DNA from: Trebouxia sp. TZW2008
Lineage: Eukaryota > Chlorophyta > Trebouxiophyceae > Trebouxiales > Trebouxiaceae
Direction of reading: 5' to 3'
Assembly: GCA_002118135.1 (NCBI GenBank)
Contig: BDIU01000089.1
Coordinates: forward strand, 62,001 to 126,000
DNA: 64,000 bases
Each line of letters begins with the position of its first letter. The first letter of the stretch is position 1. Made by a program: the position numbers and the translations under genes. Below the pieces are notes generated by a model. It searched no databases. It worked only from the letters and a program-made list of their open reading frames with translations, and was not told the DNA's origin. Shown one piece after another: positions 10,863 through 21,391 of this stretch.

Positions 10863-13800
10863 ATGCTGCAAACATCGACCGGGCCTCCGCAAGACCACGA
10901 TCGTACAACTGACTCGCTGGACGACCTAGATCGCCTGCTCAGCAACACCGATAACTTTACTGAATTCGTGACGACGCCGAATGATGGCTCGCTGCAAACG
11001 CCAGAGGCAAGAGAAGCAGGGCCTCGGCTCGCTCGTGAGGAGGGGACAGCACCAAGCGCGTCATTGCAGAACAGGAAGCAGCGTGCCCTGGACAAAAGCC
11101 GAGAGGCTCAGAAGCGCTTCAGGCAGCGCCAAAGAGTACGCCTTATGCTTGTCCGTAACTTTGCGCATACGAAGCACGAAGTACAAGGCTTCTTGTCCTG
11201 ACTGGCGGGTTCCGGAAACAAGTTCTGCACCATGCCCTGCGCAGGTGAGACTGGAAACGATACAGACCCAACTTGATGATACTACTAGGCAATTGCGAGA
11301 CCTTCAGATACAGCAACAGCAGCTGCAAACTCGAAACATCTTGCTCGAAAAGGTTGCTCAGCTCAGTAAGGAGCAAACAGCCGACGACTATCTAGCTTGG
11401 CAGGTATATCATCAAGCGTTGTCACCTCCATTTGTTCTGCTCATGACCTGACAAATGGACTGTGCCTGAAAAGGCAGCAGCAGACCACCTCAGTAGAACA
11501 CCCTGAACTGACTTCCTTTCAACTTATGTGGTACAGAACAAGCAAGCTGAATTGGACTTCAGCTGCGCACATACAGAACAGACGCCCCAGGGCTTCACCC
11601 TGACGCTCACAATTTTTGGACAAAAAGAGAGCAAGGCATGCAGAACTGTGAGCAAGATGTCCCTGACAGAGCTTGCAGCACTGTGGACGGTATGACCTCA
11701 ATTCACAGTGCATCATTTGATGCTCTGCATGCTATCTATGCTGCCTGCCATTGTTGCTGCATGCTTGCGTGCATGATTCATGTGCCATGCACGGACTGTC
11801 TCAGGGTAAAGGCTTACAAGCAAAGGACACTAGGGATGTCTCACAACTTGAACTGTTGTCAGAACCTGTATACAGGCTTGAGCAGTGGCATCTACAGCTG
11901 CACCTTGAAGTGCTGTCTCAATGCTGACACAGATGCTGCTCCAGGTCCCGCAGCTTGGCATTGATTTTGAATTCAGGGGCTCTTGTATCTGCTGACGTGC
12001 ACAGCAGTGCATCAAAGCTTGTTCAGCACGCCACTAGGACTTGCTGACATCCATGCTGTGGCATAAGGTTGTAGCAAATCTTGTTCAGCAGATACCACAA
12101 GTACCTGCTTGACTCTGTCTGTGCTATGCTATCTATGATGGTAGACATGCTGTATCTATCATTTCATCATGCTACTGTGCTGTGCTATGATACCTTGCTA
12201 TGCTGTGCGCACATGTGCAAGCTTGGCAAGTGCATGCTGAGCTTGCAGATGCTAACATGATGCTACGGCACTAGCAACGCACATCAAATTGCATGCAGCA
12301 GACCACAACTGCCTGCTGAAATTGATGCTATGACACACAAGTATATGTGCAGCTTGGTGAGTGCCTACTGAGCTTGCAGCAAGACAGAAATGGCGGAGCG
12401 CGGCCAGTGCTGGATCTGTGGGTGACAGAGGACATTGCCCTGATATGCTGCGTGCGCATATACAATCCCCAGTTCATGAAAGCTACAAAAAACCCATGCA
12501 TGCTTTGGCATAGAAGCACACAGCACCTGCTGACGTTGACATGCTGTGACACAGGAGTACATGCGCAAGCTGGGCAAGTGCCTATTGAGCTTACAGCAAG
12601 ACAAAAACGGTGGAGCCCGACCACTGCTGGACCTCTGGGTGGCAGAGGCTATTGCCCTCATATGTTGCGTGAGGGTGTACAACCCAGAGTTCATGAAAGC
12701 TATAGACTCAACAGCAATGAATGGCAGTGCAGCAGCCAGACCAGGCCACCCTCTGCTCATGCAGCATCTGGTCAGTATTCCTGCTGTAGTTTACATTTTG
12801 TGCAAGTGGCCCATGCAAAGCACAATCTGGTTTGCTGGTACATCCCTGAGTTCATAAAAGCTATAGACTCGACAGCGATGAATGGCAGCGCAGCAGTGAG
12901 ACCCAGCCTCCTCTTGAGTGAACCCCATGCCATCATGAAAGCTATAGACTCTACTGCAATGATATACTGTGCAGCAGCGAGGCCTGGCCACCCCTTGCTT
13001 ATGCAGCATCTGGGTAGCTCAGCAGTTGGTGTACTTGCCTACCCTCATCTACTGATGCTGCTGCTGCGCACGATGGTTTGCAGCTTGGTACAGTAGAATC
13101 AGCACACATGCTGTGCTACCATTTTTTTTTAATGTCAGCATCATGCAATCAAAGTTGCATCTCTGGGAGTGCAGTGCAATCGAAAGATCTGTGTTCCACT
13201 GACTGCAGCACAGTTCACAGATGTGCTGCCAGACTGCAAGTCCACTTTGGTCTTTGCAAAACGCAGGCATGTGCAGGCCCTACTGCAGTGTACTGATGCA
13301 CAGCTTCAGGATGGCTTGTACCTAAGCCTCATAGCAGCTGCCAAAGCAATGTTGTGATTGTATGTGCAGGAGTCACTACAGTTTACTGATGCTCAGCTTC
13401 AGAGCGGCTTGCACTTGCACCGCATACCAGCTGTTGGACTGCACGTCAAATATGTACTTGCAGCAATTGGGAGCATGCACCTCAGAATTCATCAATATGA
13501 TTACGTGCCACTGGACGTGCAGGAGCTATTGCAGTTCACTGATGCACAGCTTCAGGACGGCTTGTATCTGCACCGCATACCAGCAGCAGCATGCAGCAAG
13601 AATTGCAATGTGTCAAATGTATGTGGTTGCACATGCAGGAGCTACTACAGTTTACTGACGCACAGCTTCAGGACGGCTTGTACCTGCGCCGCATAGCAGC
13701 TGCTAGAGCAGCTGAGCTTGCCCGGCAGCGGCATGCAGCTACACAGCAGCTGCTGTCACAAAGCTCTTCCAAGCAGCATCCAAGTGACCACCTGGCAGAC

Positions 13801-16216
13801 TCCAAAGCATCTTCTGAGAAGCTGCGCCTCATTGGGCTCGAGGAGTACAAGCTCCATGGCATTGTGACTGATGCTCTTTTCAACGGGGTAAGCATTGATT
13901 TGATCATTGCACACAAGTCATAGAGTGTGTATGCATTGTGACTGATTGGATTGGAAGAATACCAGCTTCATGGGATTGTGACTGATGCCCTTTTCAGTGG
14001 GGTGCGCTTCCATTGCATCTTAGCCATAGATCATTGAATTTCAGTCATACAGTTCGCATGCATGGTGACTGCCCTGTGCAATGGGCTGTGTAGTCCCGGC
14101 AACTTAGCTATGTACTTTTACTGCTTGCAAGACCTAAAGGCTTTTACTGAGAAGCTGCAAATGATTGACTTGGAGGCGTACAGGCTCCATGGCATTGTGA
14201 CTGATGCCCTTTTCAACGGGGTAGGCTTTCACTGTTACATACATGTTGCATATTACATATCATGTACTTTATATCGCAATCTGTGTACCGTACAGGCTGG
14301 TACAGAGATGCGATACTTCAATCTTCGGGTATTGCTGTCGTGTATTTGCAGCACACGAGGCATAGAGTGTGTATGCATTGTCAGTGATGCAAGCATTCTC
14401 TGTCCAACAGGAATCATGTGATTACCGCGTTTCAACCAAGTAGAAATGTTGCTCACAGATTACAGGTCATGCATAACGGTGCAGCTGCACTGGTCTGTTG
14501 TGGTGCTGTTTCTGCTATGTCCCATACTTGAGCAGGTATGTGGCACAGCAGAAATTGCCTCACAAGGCTGGAATGAAAGCTTCAATGGCAAGGCGAACAC
14601 ATGTCTTGACAAGCTGCAGTGACACAATGGGGCTAGTCCACATGTACCCCTTCCTGTCAGATCCACTCGAGTACCTGGAGTTGATGGCAGAAAGGCATGG
14701 CCAGAAAGATGCACATTTTGAAGCAAAGAATGTGAGACAATGTCCTGCTTTCGTGCAGATCTTCACAAGCATACAGAACGCCATGGGGCTAGTGCACATG
14801 TACCCCTTCCTACCAGATCCACTAGAGTACTTGGAGTTGATAGCAGAGCGTCAGGGGCACAAAGACGCACCAACAGCCAACATAGCAATTGAGGCAGACT
14901 GGCAAACACTGCTGGCATACTGTGCTAAGGTCACTTCAGTGGACATCTGCGAGCACATGCCCCTTAGCAACTTTATGCCAGGTGTTGGACCTGCCAACAC
15001 AACTGTCAGTGCAGACGCCGGCGCAGCTGCTGTGCCTTCAAGCAGCCCAGTGAGTCACGACCCATCCATGGGTCAAAGATCAGTCCATTTCACCCCAGAT
15101 TCTGCCACACGACAGGCAGTTTTCCAATCTACGCAGAGTTATAGTCAGAACGGGAACAGTGATCACAGCATGGCGCCAAACCAAGAGCCTGCATGGAGTC
15201 AGTACAGTCAAGTGCCCCAAACTGCCTTTAGCCCCATGGCTCGTCAGCCCTCCAGACAGGCATCAAGTCAGGCCAGCATGAGCATGGTTCCAGAGCATGC
15301 CATACTGCCGAACAACGGCATGGTACCGGAGCATGCCATGCTGCGCCAGGGGTCAAATGGCATATTTCCGGAGCACGCCATGCTGCGCCAGGGGTCAAAT
15401 GGCATGATTCCAGAGCATGGTATGGTTCCAGAGCATGCCATGCTGAGACAGGGGTCAAATGGCATGGTTCCAGAGCACGCCTTACCAAGACAGGGGTTGC
15501 AGCAGCTTGTGGTTCCGGAGCATCCCATGCTGCGGCATGAATCACAGCATGGCGTGCCAGGACAGATGCAGATGCAGTACCAGTTGCCATACAGCCAGGC
15601 TGGGCAGCATGCGCCTGTGCAGATGATGACAAATGGGCTGATCCCTGTCCACAACCCTCTCTTTCAGATGGGTTCTCACAGTATGCATCAGAGCACAATG
15701 CCAGACCACATGCAGATGCATGCTCACTTGCCACTTCATCAGTTGCCAATGCAAAGGCAGTTAAGCGCACCATCATCCCCCAGCATGCAAGCCAGTATGC
15801 CATATATCACAGCACAGCAGCGTTTGAATTCAAATCAGCCTCGCAACGGGTACATGAGTCAGCACCAAGCAGCTGCTGGACACATGGCGCACAGTCAGCC
15901 TTCTGGGCTTCTGCCACCCTGGATTGGGCAGAACCTTGCCTCAGCATACGCTGTGCCTTCGAGCGAACTGGAGCACCTGACCCCTCGTCAACCCTCCCTT
16001 CGCGCCCCCTCGACACCAGGAAGTCAAAATGGGGCCCCAAGCCCTAGGACAGTCTACCCAACAGCAGCCATGAGATCACAGCAGATATCTTCAGGCCAAG
16101 CCCCGCCAGTCACAATTTCCGGCAACACAGTACAAGCTCCCTTGGCTCCGTTTTTGAATGAACAGCTTAAGCGCATGCTGGCCCAAAGCAATCCCAGCGC
16201 ACGCAGGGGCTTCTGA
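10863..16216 (+). CDS. bZIP transcription factor 2 (about 835 aa), paralogue of bZIP-1
   Basis: Core exons: 10863-11135, 11245-11403, 11537-11689, 12555-12770, 13639-13887 and 14759-16216, totalling 2508 nt, all introns phase 0. The basic region reads DKSREAQKRFRQRQR; the normally invariant Asn is Ser (AGC). Exon 2, like exon 2 of bZIP-1, is 159 nt and carries the zipper (I, L, L, L, L in heptad steps). Later exons encode the same C-terminal helices as bZIP-1: LQFTDAQLQDGLYLRR, LEEYKLHGIVTDALFNG and MGLVHMYPFLPDPLEY. The last exon adds about 400 aa of Gln/Met/Pro-rich low-complexity tail with a tandem repeat at 15283-15545. Introns 3 to 5 are packed with partial copies of the flanking exons. 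The last exon may instead start near 14550 and include a second copy of its first block. It is presumably nuclear; DNA binding could be altered by the Ser. Confidence 0.8.
12211..12500 (+). repeat. Acceptor-side echoes of bZIP-2 exon 4
   Basis: Two upstream copies of the 5' part of the exon at 12555-12770. The first (12211-12250) is short: CATGTGCAAGCTTGGCAAG against CATGCGCAAGCTGGGCAAG. The second (about 12326-12490) covers nearly 150 bases, coding for GARPVLDLWVTEDIALICC against GARPLLDLWVAEAIALICC in the true exon. In the second copy the acceptor CAG has become CAC. Confidence 0.85.
12842..13015 (+). repeat. Donor-side echoes of bZIP-2 exon 4
   Basis: Two downstream copies of the exon's 3' part, both containing AAAGCTATAGACTC (KAIDSTAM). 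The copy at about 12930-13010 runs up to CAGCATCTG like the true exon end, but continues GGTAGC instead of GTCAGT. The copy at 12842-12916 degrades after the same block. Confidence 0.85.
13199..13600 (+). repeat. Acceptor-side echoes of bZIP-2 exon 5
   Basis: Three clear copies start after GTGCAG at about 13270, 13370 and 13521, each coding LQ-[FC]-TDAQLQ-x-GL in phase 0. A fainter one lies at 13199-13240. The first runs into TGA at 13355-13357; the others lose similarity after about 60 bases. The true exon starts at 13639 after CATGCAG. Four acceptors in the same phase therefore compete within 370 bp. Confidence 0.88.
13938..14220 (+). repeat. Donor-side echoes of bZIP-2 exon 5
   Basis: Copies of the exon's 3' part (GIVTDALF-x-G) lie at 13944-14009 (donor GTGCGC) and 14129-14220 (donor GTAGGC), with a shorter relic at 14056-14093. 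The true exon ends at 13887 with GTAAGC. Each long copy keeps a GT directly after GGG. Confidence 0.88.
14607..14758 (+). repeat. Echo of the start of bZIP-2 last exon, with 27-bp in-frame spacer
   Basis: A copy of the MGLVHMYPFL..DPLEYLEL block ends at 14731. Next come 27 bases (14732-14758) that begin GTGAGA and end TGCAG, and then the main copy. The frame stays open from about 14498 through both copies to 16216. The spacer is too short for a normal intron, so a transcript entering upstream would encode both copies in tandem. Confidence 0.8.
15283..15545 (+). repeat. Coding tandem repeat in the bZIP-2 tail
   Basis: About seven imperfect repeats of a Met/Pro/Glu/His unit (consensus MVPEHAMLRQGSNG, 14 aa) are encoded in frame within the last exon. 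Copies differ by substitutions and length changes, as expected from replication slippage in a disordered tail. Confidence 0.85.
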
Positions 16217-17161
16217 CCTCTGCGCAAACTCATGAAACTTTTGAGGGTCAGACATGTTGCGGGTCACTGATCGTCAGACTCCGTGCACCGCAGAAGTGCT
16301 GTTGTGAAAGGCAGACATGCTGCGCATCCCTGGTTGTCAGACTCCATGGACCGCAGAAATGCTGTACCGACATCATACATGGTGTACTCATGGCATGTGG
16401 CCTGACCGCCCTATACAGATAGTTCCAGTTACATCCTTTTCCTGTCACAGCTCAGTGCATGGGGCGCAGATGGCAGCATCTATGACACCCCACCCTTTGA
16501 CATGGTCATCCCAACTTACAGGTTGACAGAAAAGGTGCAAGGCTTGCTTGTACTGCTTTGAGCCTTGCTTGAATCTTGCCTGTGACGAAACACACTGACA
16601 TTGAGACCTGCATGCGCTGTTGTTGTTTTGATGGCACTGTGACAATAAAGTTGCGAATTGTGAACAAGAGTTGAGGAGTCGGAAAGGTCTGTGGGCATTT
16701 TAGGATCAGCGAGCAAGCTTTGCCATGAAATTTGCACTTGATTGCTCACACACGTATACTGTCCCCGGAAGGCCTTTTCTACTGGACAATGGTGCCGAAT
16801 GTCAAACAAGTGCTTGTTGGCACCCGTATTGTGCCGCATGTTTCACTAGCGTGCAGTTAAAATTGTTGAGCACATTAAATTCACAGCCTGGCAGTGTTAT
16901 GAGCTGGGTGTTGCATGTTTGCATGCATGTCCAATGCACATATGCCTGCACAGTTCTTCAAGAGGACACCATCGGTCAGCAAGCAGTACGGGCTAGCCAA
17001 GCTTGTCAGTAGCTCAGACAACGTTGTAAGACAGATGAGACAGTGGCCATCTAGTACTTGCAGTGATTACACGCTGAGCGTATGCTCCGTGATGCTTTGT
17101 CCGTCAGCAGGATGTGCAGTGAGTAGTCGATCGCATCCTGAATGCGCTCGTTGAGCCGGGC
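16217..17161. other. Gene-free interval with a 63-bp tandem duplication
   Basis: Two copies of a 63-bp unit beginning CAGACATG-TGCG lie at 16249-16311 and 16312-16375, probably in the bZIP-2 3' UTR. AATAAA occurs at 16642-16647. The rest should include the promoter of the next gene. I see no exon that can be defended. Confidence 0.5.
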
Positions 17162-18104
17162 ATGTCATTGTCTCTCGCGTCACTCAGCTCCTCGAGACCT
17201 TGCTCAACGCTTGCGAGCAGTCGTCGCGGATCAGCTGCTCGACAAGCAGAACAGCCCCGGGCCTGGCATTCAGCATATGAACACGGACTGATCACAAATC
17301 CGAGTAGACCCGCAACACTTGGCGTAGGGAGCTGGAGGATTGACCCTTACACAGCAAGCCGTATAGCACGCGTTATATGCCGGGCTGCGGATGAGGCCCT
17401 AGAGTTGTCTGAGGACAACGTCGAGCAAGCTCTGCAGGTCTGCACCTTGTTAGGTCAAGATACCCAGTGTCATCGATACGGTACTATCCTCGACGAAAAT
17501 CATCACAATGTGAACTGAGACAATTCATTTGCTTTCAGGATGCACGTGAAGAGCTCATGCAGCTCTTTGATGAAAGTGTGGGCATGACAGGTAAAGGCCT
17601 TGCTTCTTGCTTATAAGCTTGAACAGCTGCTCAAACCATGCCTCACTGTTGATCTACGAGCAATTCATTGTATTCAGTCAAGTCAATCATGAACAGTGAG
17701 TCATTGTAAGCTTACTAAAGCAGCATCTCCAAGACCAGCGTTAGCGTTTTTGAAGAAGCATAACGGCTTACACTGCTCTCTGATTAAGTTGAACAGCATG
17801 TCACCCTGCGCTGTCACTATATAAGATCTGTCTCGGGGCTTCAGCTAACATGAGTGCACACCCGAATGTAACGCTCGCTCAGGCAAAATTCTAACAGCTT
17901 GCACACTCTACTGTCACAGGTACAGTACAGCTAGCAGAGCTGGATGGTCCATTTGTGAGGCTTCGTTTGCAAGGACGGTTTTGGCATAAGAGAGCTGATG
18001 TGTTAGCCAGAGTGGCAGCATACCTCCAGCGGCGCATACCTGACATTTTGGAGATTGACATTGAAGACGAAGCTCAGCTGGATGACAGTGCAGCATCATT
18101 CTAG
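17162..18104 (+). CDS. Conserved green-lineage protein of unknown function, 170 aa, likely plastid-targeted
   Basis: Three exons: 17162-17437, 17539-17590 and 17920-18104 (513 nt, phases 0 and 1). The first about 45 residues are Ser/Ala/Arg-rich with few acids, typical of an algal transit peptide. The middle (DPYTASRIARVICRAADEAL) is helical. The C-terminal block has a strand-turn-strand followed by a helix: ELDGPFVRLRLQGRFWHKR, then VAAYLQRRIPDILEIDIED. This outline recalls the NifU C-terminal domain, where a CxxC normally follows LQG, but here FWH stands in its place and no CxxC exists. Iron-sulfur scaffold function is therefore unlikely. From memory I believe similar proteins exist in plants and algae, but I cannot name them. 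Confidence 0.7.
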
Positions 18105-19775
18105 CTTGAAGCTGCTCGAGAATTCAGTGGCAATCTATGAAATACTGCATGCAACGCTGTGATGCTGCAGCAGTGACAGCCTCAAGGAGGTTGTCTGACT
18201 CAGGAAAAAGTCAGCTTGCAGCAGATTCTGAACCTGATCCTGTTGCCATCTTGCAACACTTACGGTTGACTTAAGATCCTGTGATTCAATCGGATTGGTG
18301 CATATACACACTGCATTTCAGCCCTGTGGTAATGTCCTCAGCTCTTTCCCTGGCCAATAAAGAAGAAGTGTAGGCGTGCTTTGCATCATCCACCTTCGCA
18401 CATTGTGTTGTACAAGGTACATTAACCTCAACGCGCTTCACCTGTCATTGAAAACTGGTGGAGCATGTTAGGGTGTTTTTGAAGGCCAGCGTCTGGCATG
18501 GCCACTCGGCTTGCAGCTCTATGCAGCACGCGAGAGTCACAAGAGACCTTTAGGCTGTAAATTGCCAAAACAAGCAAGACACTAAAGCAACACTTAAGGT
18601 GCCGGGGTGATCACTCAGCCGAGTGCTAATTGAGCTCAATCCAGTTTGATTGTCCTGATCGGACGAGAAGGGATTTGTTCTGGATGATATGGCCGTAGCA
18701 TACTAACATGCCAAAAACACGTTTTTATGACGCCATTATTTTGCAGTCCTTGCTGCTGACAGGCAGCATCAGCAGAACTGCTAGAGGTAGAAAAAACGGC
18801 TGTGCTGGACAAGACTTGTCTACATCTCAAGATACATTTTGCTATCAATAGCAGCTGCACTCAACTTCTCAACAAAAGCGCACAACAAAAGTGCACCAAC
18901 AGACGGCAGTCTGTCTGGCAACTCCAGCGCGCGATCGAAGCAATCTATCATAGGATGTCAGCAATACAACAGTGCACTGAACATGCTAATTGGAGATCTA
19001 TTGTCAGAGTGCTACAAAACAGACCACAACCATACTGGCTCAATGCTTATGCTGCGTAGTGCATACACACAAATCTATACCACGCAAGCCTCTCACAAGA
19101 CTGCAAAGATGATAGACCAAAGAAAAGCCACCTGAAATCTTAAAAAGCCGTTGCTGGACCTGTAAGAATGTCATAGGCAGCCAGATTGATGCGTTGATAG
19201 TGCCTGACTTACAAAATCTACTGTACAGTAGCCTCAAAACGTACCCAAAACAGCAGAGAAGTGAAAAGTTCAGCATACAAACCTCATGTTCTAAGTAGCG
19301 CTGTCTAAGATCTGAGCAAATTGTCAGCAAATACTGCTTCACTGAAACTCTAGCTACCTTAGTATATGGCAATAGCCCTGATTGCAGAAGGTCAAGACAC
19401 TGCTGGCAGAGATTATGTTGCCGCAGCGATTGTGTACCACTTTGCCTGCTGGTAATTTGTCATTTTGTCATCTGCAAGTCAGCTGCAAAAGTCAGTGCTG
19501 TTCTGATCAAACATTAACGGTGCTCCTATGCTTGCACTGCCAGATCCACGTCCAACCCCCAAATTTTTTGGTTTCAGGATGGCAAAACTGGACTGATCTG
19601 TAGGCCCCCAATTCCAAGATGGCAAAACCGGACTGATCTGCAGCCCTACTGCATGGCATCGCTTTCTCTGTGCCAGCAGACGCCTGGCAGAAGTCACATG
19701 TCTTTCAACTGAGATGATCACCGCAAGCACTACTAAGATCATCAGCAGAACGCCTGTCGGGTTGGGCAGCATTGA
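18105..19775. other. Gene-free interval
   Basis: AATAAA at 18356-18361 could end the upstream transcript. A short direct repeat (ATGGCAAAACTGGACTGATCTG and a near copy) lies at about 19578-19640. Open frames on both strands lack domains and splice partners. This may include the 3' UTR of the minus-strand gene that ends near 20.1 kb. Confidence 0.45.
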
Positions 19776-20101
19776 AGGTGATACAGTCTCAGTGCAGCAC
19801 TGTGAGGCTAGGTCTTGAAGCAGTTCCCCAGCACAGGTGATGCCGAGGTGGTGCCAGTGAATGTCATACAGTCTCAGTGCGGCATTGAGAAGCTAGGTCT
19901 TGCAGCAATTCCTCTGCGCAAGTGATGCTGCCTCTGAGTCCCGCCGCATGGCGCCTTTTAGAGTGATGCACATTCAGTTTCTGAGTAGTGCAACTTTTGG
20001 CTAGCGACACATGAGGTCATACGGTCTCAGTGCGGCATTGAGAGGCTAGGTCTTGCAGCAATTCCCCAGCACAGGTGATACCGAGATGATGCTAGTGAAT
20101 A
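19776..20101 (-). repeat. Donor-side-type echoes of the exon at 20102-20338
   Basis: Three copies (near 19776-19850, 19863-19945 and 20012-20090) of a unit containing CATACAGTCTCAGTGCGGCA and CTAGGTCTTG. The same unit forms the end of the coding block just upstream in the minus-strand sense. They lie beyond the stop codon, so most are probably 3' UTR. Confidence 0.75.
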
Positions 20102-20338
20102 TCATACAGTCTCAGTGCGGCATTGTGAGGCTAGGTCTTGGAGCAATTCCTCTGCGCAAGTGATGCTGCCTCTGAGTCCCTCTGTGTGGCGCCACTTGGA
20201 TGCTGCCCCTTGAGAGAAGCCGTCCATGCTGATATGCACCACAAAGTTGCATAGGCTGGCGTACTTGTCCTCCAGGGCCCACTGCTCAAAGGGGTCCAGA
20301 GGAGACTGACTAGCACTCAGGAAACTGCAATCCAGCAC
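20102..20338 (-). CDS. Probable 3'-terminal exon of a minus-strand gene (partial)
   Basis: An open block ends at a TGA at 20102-20104. It encodes SPLDPFEQWALEDKYASLC and then SITCAEELLQDLASQC, acidic-helical and more protein-like than its surroundings. It may be the end of the SAC/FIG4-like gene, whose transcript runs this way, but I could not connect it by phase. It is also the only intact copy between two arrays of its own partial copies, one on each side. A separate small gene is the alternative. Confidence 0.4.
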   Translation of the reverse strand: MLDCSFLSASQSPLDPFEQWALEDKYASLCNFVVHISMDGFSQGAASKWRHTEGLRGSITCAEELLQDLASQCRTETV

Positions 20339-20885
20339 ACAGCACCTTGGTCATTCACTGGAATATGATGAAGCTGACGCGGAATTGATGACGCAGACCA
20401 CAGAGTTGCATAGGTTGGCATACTTGTCCTCCAGGGCCCACTGCTCAATGGGATCCAATGGAGATTGGCTGGCACTCAGGAACCTGCAGTTCAGCACACA
20501 GCAAGTTGGTCTTCCATTGAATCATCACGAAACTGTCTCGAAAATGCTGATGTGGGCCCTGGAATGACATAGGCTGGCATAATTGTCCTCTAGGGCCCAC
20601 TGCTCAAAGGAATCCAATGGAGATTGGCTGGCACTCAGGAGACTGCAATTCAGAAAATGATGTTCGAGTTAGCAATTTCAATTGTTGATGGGGACAGCCT
20701 GGCACTCAAGAAGCTGCAATCAGGCATGTAAGTAGACCATTTGATGGAACGAGTTTGGGATGCTGATGTGCACCACAAAGTGCACATGCAGGTTGCACAG
20801 GCTGTCCTCTAGGGCCCACTGCCTGAAGAGATTGAGCTGGAGATTGGCTGGCACTCAGAAAGCTGCAACACGGCATGTGATGACT
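20339..20885 (-). repeat. Acceptor-side-type echoes of the exon at 20102-20338
   Basis: Copies of the block coding SASQSP..DPFEQWALEDKYASLC (minus strand) lie near 20403-20510, 20565-20660 and 20787-20880, with a shorter one at 20690-20730. On the plus strand each holds AGGGCCCACTGC and GGCTGGCACTCA(G/A)GAA. They diverge from the intact copy and from each other. Confidence 0.8.
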
Positions 20886-21391
20886 CAGCTGGCACGGTGA
20901 CATGTCTTTGCAATGCCTGCTTCACAGTCGTAGGCATCAAGTGGTGCTCATGAAGTAGCCGACATGACAGCATACACCAGCTAAGCCTGCTCAGTTGTGT
21001 AAAATAGCTGGTGAGGCTGCTTGTCTTAGCTTTGCTTCAGGCAGCTCCTGCTTAGCTGCAGCATCAGCAGCATGTGAGCAGAAGCCACAGACACGCTCAT
21101 CAGACAATCAACAAAGCTGCATCGGGTACACCTGCTAGAGTTTCGGCTGGCCAACATAGCATACACCACAGCTCTCCTTACAGCTGCACCAGTATGCTAT
21201 GTGAAATTGCTTCCTTAACATCAATGGTCAATGCACTCCATTGCATGATCAACTATATGACTGGGCTGGTTTGCTTTGCAAGGTAAATTGAATGCACTCT
21301 GCAAGCATTTGCGCATATCCCTATGACGTCTCAATGCATTATTGTCAATTAGACAAACACAAGAGCCTGTGGTCAATCAAGCAAACAAGCA

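Noticed and set aside
12211..14220. CRISPR-like array
   Set aside because: Repeats are exon-derived, unequal in length and spacing, and the DNA is clearly eukaryotic nuclear.
10863..16216. Intron gain by tandem duplication of an AGGT-containing exon segment as the source of the echo arrays
   Set aside because: That process leaves a copy of the downstream exon at the start of the intron and of the upstream exon at its end. The order seen here is the opposite in every array.
14498..16216. A single 572-aa unspliced gene
   Set aside because: It is open, but its first 85 codons are intron-like and its body continues the bZIP-2 exon chain in phase.
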